DNA of 64,000 nt from Dioszegia crocea (lineage: Eukaryota; Basidiomycota; Tremellomycetes; Tremellales; Bulleribasidiaceae): positions 3,477,826 through 3,541,825 of the forward strand of contig BCKK01000001.1 in assembly GCA_001600615.1 (NCBI GenBank), read 5' to 3'. The notes under the pieces were generated by a model. It saw nothing but the letters and a program-made list of their open reading frames with translations. It was not told the DNA's origin and ran no database searches. Within the stretch, counting starts at the first letter, position 1. Each line of letters opens with the position of its first letter. The position numbers were made by a program, and so were the translations under genes. This document shows, piece after piece, positions 12,189 to 23,876 of this stretch.

Positions 12189-12696
12189 TGTGTTGATTGG
12201 TTGGTATGATGAGGCGAATTGATGCTGAATTGACTGATAGGCAGCTAGAGTGAGGAGAATTGATACTGGATGGCGAGAATGCCACGCTTAGCCTAGTGAC
12301 AGAGCGTGGAAACACCTCGAAAGAGCCGGGAATTTGCGGCAATATGGATTTGGCCCGCCGTCGGAATTCGGGAGCAACCGAGGGGTGAGTTTACCCTGAA
12401 CGCTGTGGTGGAGGCTCTTCCCCTTTCTTCGCCTCCACCGACAGCAAACACCCCTTCTCGGAGACATCTACACCCTATACACATACACTGACACCCTTTC
12501 GTCGTCTCAGGGCTGTATTCAGGACGTCATACCGTCGATAGCATCGGCAAAACACGTCCAGCAAACGTACATTTCAAAACACGTATCACTCAAAGTCCCG
12601 GTGGAGGTCGTCCACCTTTCGAGCCTCCACCCTGAAACTATATCCTTCGACCTCCTCCACCAATATCTCAACCCGCCCGACATACAAAGACACGGC
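12189..12696. promoter_or_regulatory. Divergent promoter region, bL36m / transcription factor 1
   Basis: 508 bp between two head-to-head genes. The plus-strand side ends in a C-rich leader that has an in-frame GTG (12601) but no upstream ATG in frame, so the leader is taken as 5'UTR. No specific site is recognised. Confidence 0.5.
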
Positions 12697-15600
12697 ATGA
12701 GTTATCATAACTCAGCCAGGTCGCCACGGATGACCATGGAGGATCATTATGGTCATCATCAAGGCGGACCGCCGCCGCCCCCACCGCCCCCTAGCGGGAC
12801 CAAGCGCGGGAGAGATGGGAAAGAAAAGGAGTCTTTCAAGTGTCCTCTTCCAGGCTGTGGACAGGAGTACAGTCGTATGGAGTATCTGAAGCGACATCAG
12901 CGGAAGCGTGGGTTTTACCTTTTGTGACAGTTGCCGAATTTGGGCTGATTTGTCAGATGAAGATGTTCGTCCTTTCGTATGCAAGGATTGCGACAAATCA
13001 TTCGCTAGAAGGTCAGTAGTCTCTTGATTGACACTCGAGCCTAGAACTGATATCGCAGTGATGTTCTACTACGACACAGGCGCAGATGCCACCCTACCCC
13101 TCCTCCAGAGTTCCGTGCGTCTCCTTCACCCGGAGCCTCGCGTGCATACCCGAGCGTTCCAGTCTCATCGTCAAGAAATGACTCTCGCGAGCTCTCACCC
13201 CCTCGGAATCGCAGAAAGAGGCCTGCAAACAGGCACCCCCGTGTCGTCATTGAAGATCAGCATCCGCCACCACGAGGCCTTTCGGAAGAAGAAGAGGAAG
13301 ACGCATTTGCTCTGGCGCAGCAGATGCGGGCGAGCGGGAGTGGGAGTGGGCGAGGTGGTCGCGTAGAGCCCGAAGCCGAGGCGGGGATGTACGACATCGG
13401 AGGTGACTACTACAACATGGGCGAATCCAGCACGTACACCCCACACTTGCTGCCCATGTTTCAAAATCAACATCAGGTCAACCAGCGGATCAACCCGAAT
13501 GGTCGTCCAAATATCGACGACGCAGACCCAAACACCAATCACCTCGAAGATGCGAGCGTGCTGCTCTCAATGGCTTATCCCGGCGGTGTTCCGGGTGATG
13601 GCTCCAACAAACGCCCGGCGGGAAATGGGGGAAGAGAGGGTGATTGGCACGGTCATCCCAGCTCTGGAGATGCCGAATTAGGAGAATCCGTGGGGAATTT
13701 TCTCAACTCGATGGGTTGGCTAGGCAGCACTCCCAACGAGGAGAAGGATTCGAATGAGGGTGATCCCCGCAGATGGGTGAGTGGTCGATCACTCGGAGAA
13801 CACGCGGCTGGACGTTAGCTGAGTGGTCTTCTTTGTAGGTCTCGGCAACTGCATCAACACCCGCGCTGAACGACGCTATCGATCCGTCCTTAATTGGAGA
13901 TCAAATACCTACTATTCCTCGGCAAACGCCCTTTCTAGCACCGCCGCCGCCGCCACCACCTCAGATCCAAAATCTTTTTCCTGAACCACTCTCAATCATG
14001 AAACCCTTTTCGCCCTCTAATTCCCTTTCCGCCTTATTGTCGCCCTCCTTCTTCGGTTTCCCGCCCCTGCCTGCTCTCACCAACAACAGCGACGACAGTT
14101 CTCCGGGCGACAGGTTCGAAGAGATTGACACGCAGTCCGCAGCTGTACAGGAGGTCCTGGACCAATTGGCGAGATACGATGCGCCCCAAACGAGAACCGC
14201 GAATCCTGATCCAGAACGGCCGTTGATCCGTATCGAGCACAGCATGTTACTGGAGAAAGCTGGAAAAATGCCTATCGACCCAAGCAGCCCTTTCTAGTAA
14301 GCTGATCCTGTCTTCGTATCACGTTCCGATCTAACTTTCCAGCCTCGACCCGAAACGATTTACAAACTGCTACGAAGTCGCTCATTGGCGCATGCCGCCG
14401 ATGCGGGTTCTGTCCTTGATGGCAGCCAAGACATATCACACCGTCCTCAACCATTTTTCATTCATCCACCAGCCGACATTCAAGCTGCACGATACAGCTG
14501 CCTGCCTGGCATTCGCCATCTGCACTGTCGGCGGGATCAGATCGTCCTCGCATTCAGCACAAGGCTACGGCTCTCTCCTTTCGATGGGAGGCGCAGGCGG
14601 TCGGAATGGGGATGTAAGAATGGACGGTCCCGTTGTCCCCCAGGAATCGTGGGAGAGCATGTACGTCAAGAACTACTCTGATTCGTCGAAAGGTTCTGGG
14701 AATGGGGCGATAGCCTCAGGGCGGTCCGACTGGAGTCCGGGACAATCGACTGGATCGCCCGAAGAGATCAACGAGTTGCAGGAGGAGAAGAGGTTAGTCG
14801 AGGAGTGGCAGGGAGGTCATCTGGTCAGGAATGACAAGACCAATATGCTCGTCAAGGTGAGTTTAGACATGCATGTTGGGGCCGCTGTAAAAGCTGACTC
14901 ATGCAGTCCTTCTCTCAGGCCAAAGGCGTGCTGATGACGGATTACAATTGTGCGCTGTTGCAGGCTCTGGTGGTACGTTTGATGCTTGGACATGCGCCCT
15001 GCGTAAGGCGATTACTGACGCCTCAGCTCTACCATGCCCCCTATTACCTCAGTGAGAACGAGCAAGAGAGATCCATGGCGAATATGTTTTTGGGCACAAT
15101 TGTGAACGTGAGACTTTGTCTGAATTCAGCATCACTACTCTGCTGACCGCACAGATTACTCGGCAAATAGGCTTTCTCACTTCCGAGCTCGAACATTTTT
15201 CAACCGACATTGGACTACCACGCGAGCCTTATACGCCCAATGACCTGAACTTCGCCTGGCGCCGCTGGATTCAACTCGAGACCCGTCGAAGAACAGCGTA
15301 CTTGATATATCACCTCGACACAGTCTCCGCCCTCGAATCCAACATCCCCTGCATCCTTACCGCATGCGAATTCTCAGACATGCCCCTACCCGCCCCCGAC
15401 ACATTATGGAAGGCACCTACCGCTGAGGCCTGGGCCGAAGCTGCAAAGTCCTACAGGTCCATGACGCTCGACGAAGCTATGCGCCGGATCTTCTTCTTGC
15501 CGTCCTACGGATCATTTGATACCCTCCACGCATCGGCCGATACCAAGTACTACAATCTCCTCAATGAGCAGGTGTTTGGGCCATTTGCGCGCGTCGCAAT

Positions 15601-16476
15601 GGTGCTGAGTATCGTTCGGGGCGTTATGGACATTGGGGAGGGAAAGCGGGATCGAGGGGACTGGAGGGATTTGACGGACCTTTGGATTGCATGTAGCTGG
15701 TTGAAGCCGGGCCGAACGATTCTGGATGGGGAGGGCCGGGAAGTTGGGGAAGTAACCAGGGAGGGGATCAGGGAGAGATTTGCACTGGCCTTGGACAGAG
15801 TGAGTTCTTCGAACGGTGCTGTGAGACTTGGCTGACCTGAGCAGTGGCGTGAAGGATGGGACTTTGACCCTTTGTGCTCCAAGCAGGGGGCAGGCTCGAC
15901 GCCGCCCAGCGGCGCCGGACGACCTGCGAAAGAAACATTGATGTATTGTGAAGGTGAGACCTATCCTGTGCTGTAGGCTGGAGACCATGCTGATTCTTTG
16001 CAGAAGCACTACCATTCTACTGGCTCGCTCAAGCCCTACTCAGCATTCTAAACTCCTCTCCTCAACAGTCAGCCGCACACAATGCGTTCCGTGGCCTGAA
16101 GTACGGAGAGATGCTCAAGTCAGCTCGAACCTTTACGAGACTAGGCGAAGGTGCCGGAGCGGCATCGGCTGCAGCGTCCGCAGCGGCATCCTCCGCTGAA
16201 CCTTCATCTACCACCTCGTCCACCCCTGGCTTCGGGGGTTTCCCGACACCGGCCACGTATGCGGGCCAGGGCGGGTTCGGACAGGGTGGGGGCATACGTG
16301 TATTGGGCGGACTCGAACAAGGTGCCGCGGACATGGCAAATGGGAACGGTTCGATAATATCGGGTCTCGGAGGTGTTAATGGGCAGATTGGGATGAATGG
16401 GCAGGGGATGATGAGCGGTCTAGAAGGGATGGATTTGGATATACTGGGTGGACTGGAACTACCGGCGTGGGTGTAA
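12697..16476 (+). CDS. C2H2 zinc-finger / Fungal_trans-type transcription factor 1
   Basis: Predicted nuclear transcription factor of 1109 residues. Exons: 12697-12907, 12957-13011, 13059-13776, 13839-14296, 14343-14856, 14907-14972, 15027-15107, 15155-15799, 15845-15953 and 16004-16476. Two tandem zinc fingers lie near the N-terminus: CPLPGCGQEYSRMEYLKRH..H, then CKDCDKSFAR-SDVLLRHRRRC. Both are interrupted by introns. A long S/P/E-rich linker with polyproline follows. The C-terminal half is an all-helical fungal-specific transcription factor domain containing RRWIQLETRRRTAYLIYHLD and IPCILTACEFSDMPLPAP, blocks diagnostic of this family. The tail (about 16150-16476) is Ala- then Gly/Met/Asn-rich and probably disordered. 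It is paralogous to the gene at 31622-34554, sharing domain order and intron sites. Target genes are unknown. Confidence 0.9.
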
Positions 16477-16613
16477 GAGAGTCGAATTGTAGTAGTTGCG
16501 CTTGATGAGGGATTGGCTGCGATGGGAGCTTTGTGTCGGCTATGTAGCATATGTATACAAATTTATTTACAATCGACGCTGAAAACTCGGCTGATACCTC
16601 TCCCTCTCTGCGC

Positions 16614-17258
16614 TCAGTGACCGCCACTACCATTACCGTTCACTCCGATATCCGTCTCCGCCTCCGGCTGGTTGTCGGGCTCGTTCTCACCCCTGTCCGC
16701 GTACGCCGCCGCCTGAGGTCCGTAGACCTCGCCCTCAATGGCCCCTCCCACTCCAGACACCTCCCCGGCGGGATACCCCGCATCTTCCTCGAGGAGAGCA
16801 ACGCGGTTTGCCACTCTGTTGACGGTGCGGTCCGTTTCGGCCATCTTTCTATCAGCACTAGATCCAAAATCGCGATTGCAGACTTACAGCCTGGTGGCTA
16901 GCCTTCTCCCGCCTCAGCTTCGCAACCCGTCTTCCAGGACCTTCAAAGACGCCGATGTCTGTTTGTGGTTCAAGTCGACTTGGTTCGCAAGGTGACGGTG
17001 TCGGTCGACTGCTTCCTTCAAAGACGCCGATGTCTGTTTGTGGTTCAAGTCGACTTGGTTCGCAAGGTGACGGTGTCGGTCGACTGCCGATTTCTCCCGG
17101 TTGTCTGCCAGGTCTTTTGCGATCTGCATGGTGTCGAATAGGTCGGCTAAAGTGAGAGCGGTTGCTGTGAAGTTAGCTACAGGAGCCGGTCGCGAAGTTA
17201 AGATGAGAAGCTCACGGTGATCTTTGCGCTTCCTTGCGATCTCAACTGTGGAGGACAT
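16614..17258 (-). pseudogene. Coiled-coil protein gene, apparently frameshifted, with 75-bp internal duplication
   Basis: I do not recognise the family. Exons are 17258-17216, 17164-16888 and 16844-16614, introns 51 and 43 nt. The spliced length is 551 nt, one short of a multiple of three. Reading from ATG 17258, the frame (LADLFDTMQIAKDLADNREK, then two copies of a VDRHRHLANQVDLNHKQTS unit) runs to VLED and hits TGA at 16914-16916. In the next frame the coiled-coil character continues (RVAKLRREKASHQA) and splices in phase to MAETDRTVNRVANRVALL and an acidic, Gly-rich tail. This fits a single missing base near 16925-16935: either a real frameshift allele or a sequencing error. If intact it would be about 183 residues, mostly helical. 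An alternative is a short protein ending at the TGA. Divergent from the photolyase across 224 bp. Confidence 0.6.
16941..17087. repeat. 75-bp tandem duplication in coding exon
   Basis: Two near-identical copies with period 75 bp, starting at 16941 and 17016. Each carries the run GACGCCGATGTCTGTTTG and the segment ending GGTCGACTGC. The unit is 25 codons, so the duplication itself keeps the frame. High identity indicates a recent event. Confidence 0.95.
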
Positions 17259-17482
17259 CTTGAGATGAGTTTCTCTATCGGTGTTGTTGAAGATAAATCG
17301 TTCCAGTGTGGATGGAGTGCACGTTGCGACCAGCATAAGGAAAGCTCGCCACTGAGTACTCCTGATTCAGGGATTGTCTTACATAAACGAATACCGGTCA
17401 TGCTTCGCGAGAGTTTTTGTTGACACCTCCTCTACCTCGGAAGAATGGTTCCCTCCTGACTCATCCTTCCACCTCCAGCGCC

Positions 17483-19816
17483 ATGCCTAACGCAGCTGCA
17501 GCTACTCCACGAGTGCTATACTGGTTTCGGACGGATTTGCGCCTGACAGACTCGCCAGCTCTCACCCGCGCCCTCTCCCTCAAGCCCTCCGCATTCATCC
17601 CCGTCTGGTGCTTCGATCCGTCATACGTCTACGGACACCGAGTTGGCCTCAACCGCTGGTCATTCCTCCTCGAATCGATGCAAGAGCTCTCAGATGCCCT
17701 AACGGCCTTGAACCCAAAACAGAAGATGCACATCGTGCGCGGTCGACCGGAACAGGTGTTGCCAATCATGTGTCGACAATGGGGAATCACCCATGTCATT
17801 TGGGAGAAGGACAGCAATGCGTACTCTAAAGTCAGAGACAAAAAGGTTAAGGAAGTGCTGGGTGAGATGAATGTGGAGATTGTTGATGTGCCCGGGAGGC
17901 ATCTGTTTGATCCAGATGAGGTGATCAAGGCGAATAAGGGTAAACCGACCATGACACTGAATCAGTGGCAGAAGGTGAGTTACATCTCGGGGAGAGGGTA
18001 AGGGTGTAATGTCGAAGGAGTGTCATGAAGGGAAATAGTGGACCGAGTGGTTTTGAAGAGCTGTAGCTGACAGGCAGGCTTCGGCTTCTCTCGGAGAAGT
18101 GAAGGAGCCTTCACCTACACCAACCTCCCTGCCTGACCCTGGAGACCTGCAGCTGAAGTGTGAGGACGACGAGTGGAAAGTCCAATGGGACAGCGTGGAT
18201 ATGAATGCTGAGATACGGAATGGAGAGGACACATGTTTCGGTATGTCCAAATTGGCTGCAGTGGCTCAGGCCTGATCAAGCCAAGGCTGACAATCGCAGA
18301 TAGACTATGCGGGCCCGGCGACCAATTCCCAGTACCCACCATGTCCGAAATGGGCTTTGACGCTGAGCCTACCACGACAGTTCACGGCGGTACAAACGAG
18401 GCGCACAAATGTCTCGCCAATTTCCTAGCCGATACCCTGCACGTCGCAACCTTCTCCAAGCCCCACACCGCTCCTACATCACTCGAACCCTCCACAACAC
18501 TCTTGTCACCCTATATGAAGTTCGGCTGTGTGGGTGTTCGGGAGATATGGTGGGGGAGCAAAAAGGTGATCGAGGAGTGGAAGAAGAAGGGCAGCAAAGG
18601 CGGGAAAGAGACCAAAGAGCCTGAGAATATGTTTGGGCAGTTGCAATTCAGGGATATGTATGCGTGCGCTGAGGCGGCTGGGAAGCACTTTCAGCGGATA
18701 AGAGGGAATGGAGTCTGTCGGTACGTTCGGAATTGGAACGAAAAGTTGTTTTGGAGGCTGATGAGGGTGCAGATTTATAGATTGGAAATTACAGAATCAG
18801 TACGATGAAGCTGGGAATGAGATTTTGCCTCGACCAAGGGAGGATGAGGTAGACGAAGAGAGATTCTTAGCGTGGAAAGAGGGTAGAACGGGCTTTCCGT
18901 GAGTTCCAACGGTGAGGATACGCTGATGGGTCAGATGGATTGATGCTTGTATGCGACAGCTCAAGATCCAGGGGTGGATACATCACCTCGCAAGGCATTC
19001 GGTCGCGTGCTTCATCACTAGAGGACAATGCTATATCTCCTGGGAGAGGGGGATGGAGGTGTTTGACGGTGGGTTAGCTTCAACTGCCAATGTACACGGT
19101 AATCAGGCTGATTAGCGCGGTAGAATGGCTGATAGATTGGGATCCCTCTAGTAATGTAAGTTGGCCCGATAGCAAAGTCCCTTCTGACAATACAGCCTGG
19201 TAATTGGATGTGGTTATCATGTTCCGCTTTCTTCTCTCAATATTGTACATCTACTCAGGATTCAGAGGTACCTTGACGCATTAGCTGACTCGAGCAGTCA
19301 GAGTTTACGGCTTGGAGTCTTGGCCACTGCGGACAGACAAATCGGGTGTCCTAGTCAGGAAGTACTGTCCCGAGTTGAAAGACTTCCCAGACAAGGTAAG
19401 CCTGATGGTTGAGACTTCTCGGGAAGAAGCTGATCGCCGTTTGTCAGTACATCTACGCCCCCCACAAAGCACCGCTTGACGTCCAGCGCAAAGCCAACTG
19501 CATCATCGGCGAACAGTACCCCTTCCCAATGCTGGATGAGCACAAGGAGAAAGAGCGGTGTATAGCACGAATCAAAAACTCATACCACCTCGGTTTCCAC
19601 GGGGATAGTCCGGAAGTCATGGATGGTGTGACGGCGAAGAGATTATTGAAGGAGGAACACGAACGGACTGGCGTAGAGGGTGGAGAAGACAAGAGTGAGA
19701 AGGAGAAGAAGGAAGAGAAGGGCACGAAGAAGAGGGAGAGGGAGGGAAATCAGAGTCTGGATGCGTTTGTCAAGAAGACAAAGACCGCCACGGGAGGGTC
19801 GAAGAAACGTAAATGA
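17483..19816 (+). CDS. (6-4) photolyase / animal-type cryptochrome
   Basis: FAD flavoprotein of the photolyase/cryptochrome family, 627 residues. Exons: 17483-17974, 18078-18240, 18300-18720, 18773-18898, 18935-19068, 19124-19155, 19196-19244, 19298-19395 and 19448-19816. The photolyase N-terminal domain has [17 protein letters not shown]. The FAD domain has [53 protein letters not shown] (the His pair used by (6-4) photolyases), [10 protein letters not shown] and [19 protein letters not shown] and [16 protein letters not shown] near the end match the subfamily. The last 90 residues are a Lys/Glu-rich tail with basic clusters (KKREREG, GSKKRK), a likely nuclear signal. Splice sites at 19069 and 19245 were chosen to align [14 protein letters not shown] and FFSQYFRVYG with the family; intron sizes are 36-103 nt. 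Repair of (6-4) photoproducts, light sensing, or both are possible. Confidence 0.92.
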
Positions 19817-20276
19817 TGGCCATCGATAGGAGCGGGGGGATTTAGGCCATGCATACTCGATTGCCTTCAGCATGTCAGGGTGCTAAACAGCCATCGGAGC
19901 GGATCCCTGTGAATCGGGGGCAGGATTCCTTGCCATACTCGCCAGTTATGTCTGCTCTTAGGTGTCAGTGTGGCGGTGGCCATTACTGTCTCCGGCGCCA
20001 CTTTCGGGATCTGCTTCCGCGATTCTGGGCCTCGCCTTTGAGTTCAGCCAACGTCATACTGTGGACTCTGACCGAATCCAGATAGTCTATACATTCCTCA
20101 CAGCTCACTAGATACTATTGCTATCTGTGGCTCCACTGAACGAGAGGGTATCAATAGAATCGCCTGAAGTCGGGAAAACATCTTCGAGAAAAGACGGCCA
20201 TCGAGAGAAGGATCCCGAACCGTCATTGATCCCCCCTCCCTTGTGATATCCCCTCCCACCTCGCTAATTCCCCATC
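19817..20276. other. Intergenic, photolyase 3' flank to VAP promoter
   Basis: 460 bp without a supported exon on either strand. The 60 bp before 20277 are C/T-rich, as in other 5'UTRs of this window. Confidence 0.55.
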
Positions 20277-21752
20277 ATGTCTGTCGAAATAACACCAGCC
20301 GTCCAGTTGGGATTCCACCGTGAGTTGATGCATCCCGAATAGGCGCCGTAGCGGCTGTGCAACGGGTCACAAGCACGATGAGGTCATTAACTGATAACGA
20401 ATTAGGTCCGCTCACGCGGATGGTCACTCAGACGATCAAGATCCACAACCCCAACCCTCATCCAGTCGCGTTCAAGGTGAAGACGACGGCGCCGAAGCAG
20501 TACTGTGTCAGGCCTAATTCAGGCAGGGTGGAGCCAGGAGAAAGCGTCGAAGTCCAAGGTGAGTTAGGTTCCCTTTGTTCGGGTTGTACAGAGCCTTTGT
20601 GGTGACTGGTCGAGATCGGAGCTTGTCCGCAAGAGTACCTTCGGCTGTCGATATGCCCTTATGCTGACTTCTAGTCCTGCTCCAACCCCTTGCAGTCGAC
20701 CCTCCACCTCACGCTAAATGCAAGGACAAGTTCCTTGTCCAGTCAGCTTTCATCACCCCAGACGAGGAAATGCACACCCTCGGCGAGATGTGGTCTCAGA
20801 CTGAAGCAGCCAACAAGGGGGCGATTCAGGAGCAGAAGATTAAGTGTGTGTACTTGGCCGCAGAGGACGGGCGGGCGGAGAATGGCATAAGGGAAGAAGA
20901 GGAGGAAGGAATGGAGAGCCGGGTGATGGATGAATCTGTAAGTCAAGGTCTTCCTCGAAGCAATTGGCTAGTTGGTTCAAGTTGCCAATGGCAGGAGTGG
21001 TGGATATTCGGATGTGTCTGACAGACACTTATTAGATGGAGGGGAAGCAATACGACGCAGCCATGTTCCAGAATGGTGGATACTCGCACTGGGAGCCGGA
21101 GCAGCCACCTTATGTTCATCCGGCGCGCAGAGTCGGTTTGGTCGAAGACGGATGTCAGAGAGGAATTGAGCTGATCCCATAGACGCTATTCGCTGCCGCC
21201 CCCTCCAGCCCTGCACCCAAAATCAACGGTGACTCTACCGACCGATCCGCTGGTCTACCCACATCTACCGAAGCGCCTGCGCATGCAGTGAAAGCCAGTC
21301 TTGCGCCGGTTGTCACTCCCATCCCCGCGTCTGTACAACCTAGCAGCGTGTCCGAGGAGAAGACCCGCCTCCCCGATCTCACTGCCGAGACTATCGGTGC
21401 TACCGGTTCGGGCGTCTCGCCGACCAACTCCGCCCTCGAACGGTCTCTCGAAATCGCGACTACCGACAAAGAGAAGCTCGCATTGGCTATGGCGGAGATT
21501 GAGCGACTTCAATCCCAGCTCAACTCTTCTTCTGCCGGCGAGGCCGACGGCGGACCCCAGGTTACTGGTCTGCGTCGTAGAGGTGGCGGTAGCGTGGCGG
21601 CCACTGCGGTTCAAGCCAAAGAGGGTGCAGAGGTCATGCTTGAGAAAGCTAAAGACGCGGTGGTCAACTCTGGCGGAAGCCAAGGCGTGCCGGTCGAGAT
21701 CGTCGCGGCGTTGGTTGTGGGTGTCTTCGTAATGACTTATTTATTCTTCTAG
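20277..21752 (+). CDS. SCS2: VAMP-associated protein (VAP), ER membrane-contact tether
   Basis: Tail-anchored ER protein that binds FFAT-motif partners and tethers ER to plasma membrane and other organelles. Clear exons are 20277-20319, 20406-20558, 20675-20937 and 21181-21752. The N-terminal MSP domain has LTRMVTQTIKIHNPNPHPVA, FKVKTTAPKQYCVRPNSG and KCKDKFLVQSA. A variable linker follows, then a coiled coil (EKLALAMAEIERLQSQLNSS) and a C-terminal transmembrane anchor (VEIVAALVVGVFVMTYLFF). The stretch 20938-21180 is unresolved. Either it is one 243-nt intron, or it hides an exon starting at 21035 (reading MEGKQYDAAMFQNGG) that must splice out before the TAG at 21178. Both options keep the phase. 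Domain identification is strong; the exact linker is not. Confidence 0.88.
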
Positions 21753-22114
21753 ATCAGGTTGAAGGGAGATTTGGCATATCAAGACGTAATTATCTTGATA
21801 GAGGGTGCGCTAGGGTTTTGTAGTATACGTATCAGATCCACTTGGGCAGCGCGAGGCCAGCTTGACCGAGTCTTGCAAACAGCAGATTCCAGCGAAACGG
21901 AAGCCGTTGGTCTCCGACGGAGATAGCGGAAATCCAGGCACGGTTCCAGACGAATTCCAAGCTGACTGTTGTGGAGCCTGTCATCCTCATCTCCGCTTTA
22001 CATCCCTTTCAATATAACTATCTTTCGACCGGACAGAGCCTGACAGTCATCGCCTTCGCGCTGAGAACAATCAATCAAGCCTAGTACCTACACTCTCCTC
22101 AACTCCCATCCAAA
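21753..22114. other. Intergenic, VAP to OTU2
   Basis: 362 bp, no supported gene. The last 40 bp are a CT-rich leader before the ATG at 22115. Confidence 0.55.
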
Positions 22115-23542
22115 ATGCCAGGCTCCAAACGGAGAGCTCTCAAGAATCTTCTTTCGCCACATCACTCTCCTGCGAACTCTGGCAATCCTCCGACTGGCGC
22201 ACCCCTCCAGCCCGTCGAATCAGGAGCATCTCTCGCCTCCATATCATCAGCTCAGAGCGGTGCTTCAATAGCCTCTGACCGTGGGAATTACATGAGTGAT
22301 GGTCAGCTAGAGAATGAGTTGGAATTGGAGCAGATGAGACAGCGGGAACATACAATTGGGACCGGGGGAGGTTTACCACCGGCAGAGACGGCGCCACCAC
22401 CGCCACCAAAGGGGCAGATTGAGCAGCAAGGGGCGATTGGAGGCGCTGCCATGCTGGATAGCCAAACTGGAGATAACGGTGGGGGTGGCAAGAAGAAGAG
22501 CAGCAAGCAGAAATTTGAGGAGAGACAAGTGAGCTCTGACATTCATCATCTTGGGGAACCTGAGAGATAGCAAACTGACTATCATCAAGGCGCGAAAGAA
22601 GGAAGCTCTGCTCAATTCTGCTCCTCCTCAAAATCCTGAGTGGGACGCACAGCTCGAAAAGGAGCGCCAAGACGAGATACGCGTTATCACCGATGCGTGC
22701 ACTGTCCTTGGTCGGGAAATCTACGAAGTATGTCTGACCAGAAGCTACATTGGTGCTGTGCTTATAGTAGATTGCTCCTGATGGGCACTGTATGTTCCAC
22801 GCTATCGGGCACCAGCTTGCTTTGTTGGGCGTCATACCTTCCAACCATGTAAGTCATTTCTCCAATTGTGGACCTCATGCTCCGGCTGTGGACCTCATGC
22901 CTGCACACTCATGGACCTGGTACCGTGTTGGCTCTGGTCTACCGGTCTGTCCACGGATGCTGAGTTGTATGCTGATTCAGCTTCCAGTCAGATCAACCCT
23001 CTTACACTCGAAAAGCCGCGGCCCAGTACATGCTCGCCCACCCTGACGAATTCCGATTCTTCCTTCCTTCTGTCGGCGGCGAGGATGCTGAGGGTGCAAC
23101 GGACCATGAAGGAGTGATGACTGAGCAAGAGTACGCGAAGTACTGCCACAACATCGAGACCACTGGAGAATGGGGCGGGGAGCCTGAGGTGAATCCCCTG
23201 TTGTTCGCCAGCTCTGAAAGGGCTCTCCTCGAGAACATTCGTGCTGACCCATGTAGATCCAGGCTCTATCGCGGACTTATCAAATCCCCATCCATGTCAT
23301 TCAGCGCGGACCACCCACGGTTGTCTCGCACGGCGGAGTGAACGACACCGCTGGTGGATCTCTGACACCTCAGCAAAGTTTGGCAGAGGGTGATCGTGTC
23401 GTGCGGATAAGCTATCACAGGAGAATGTACGGACTTGGAGAAGTGAGTTAAATTCTGAAATAAAGTATTTGGCCGGGCTCGAAGGCATCGTGGTTCCTCG
23501 CTGATTCGAAAGCATTACAATTCCTTACAGCGGGTTTCATAG
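22115..23542 (+). CDS. OTU2: OTU-domain deubiquitinase (OTU2/OTUD6 type)
   Basis: Cysteine protease predicted to cleave ubiquitin chains. Exons are 22115-22528, 22590-22727, 22771-22848, 22988-23188, 23257-23442 and 23513-23542 (1047 nt, 348 residues). The N-terminal half is charged and low complexity (polyproline, Gly, Lys), as in OTUD6 proteins. The OTU core has the catalytic IAPDGHCMFHAIGHQL (Asp-x-x-Cys), RKAAAQYMLAHPDEF, EIQALSRTYQIPIHVIQ and the catalytic His in YHRRMYGLGEHYNSL. That His lies in a 30-nt last exon, whose acceptor (GAAAG) is fixed by the motif. Intron 3 (139 nt) is unusually long here and contains a 14-bp direct repeat. Substrates are not known from sequence. Confidence 0.92.
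22867..22900. repeat. 14-bp direct repeat, period 20, in OTU2 intron 3
   Basis: TGTGGACCTCATGC occurs at 22867-22880 and 22887-22900. It lies wholly within the longest intron of the gene and probably explains its extra length by local duplication. Confidence 0.8.
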
Positions 23543-23760
23543 AATTATACACAGGGATCGCCAACTGAGTAGACTAGGAAGTCGTAAATGTGGCCGCAGT
23601 CATTTTAGAGTATGCACGGGGATCCAAGCGGTGGACACAGCGCAGCTCGTACGATTTTATGGCCATATGGCCGCAAAGATGAAACACGCACGGACCATGG
23701 GCGCATGATGATGAATCTCGCCGCGATCGGATCCCCCTAGCTACCGAAGGGGTTATATGG

Positions 23761-23835
23761 AGTCAAAGTGTATATGAAGTCCACTTTGAAGTCCTCTTTG
23801 ACTTCATCACTTGACGACTTGATGATCATATAAAT
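23761..23835 (+). promoter_or_regulatory. Putative promoter: two interleaved 8-bp inverted repeats plus TATA box
   Basis: AGTCAAAG (23761-23768) pairs with CTTTGACT (23796-23803), and ATGAAGTC (23774-23781) pairs with GACTTCAT (23800-23807). A TATA-like TATAAAT lies at 23829-23835, 42 bp before the ATG of the orphan membrane protein. The layout suggests operator-like sites for a dimeric regulator, or a hairpin; function is inferred only. Confidence 0.55.
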
Positions 23836-23876
23836 CCGTCAGGCGATAAGACTATTCGTATGTGCCTCGTCGAAAG

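Noticed and set aside
12601..12696. GTG-initiated extension of transcription factor 1
   Set aside because: No upstream ATG in frame; GTG starts are not expected for a nuclear fungal gene, so ATG 12697 is used.
19069..19123. Alternative acceptors at 19107 and 19116 in the photolyase
   Set aside because: They either introduce a stop or break the frame; the acceptor ending at 19123 gives the family-length loop [14 protein letters not shown].
22140..22844. 234-residue minus-strand open frame
   Set aside because: Antisense to the OTU2 gene, covering its low-complexity N-terminus and introns; no family features, and it begins without a convincing start.
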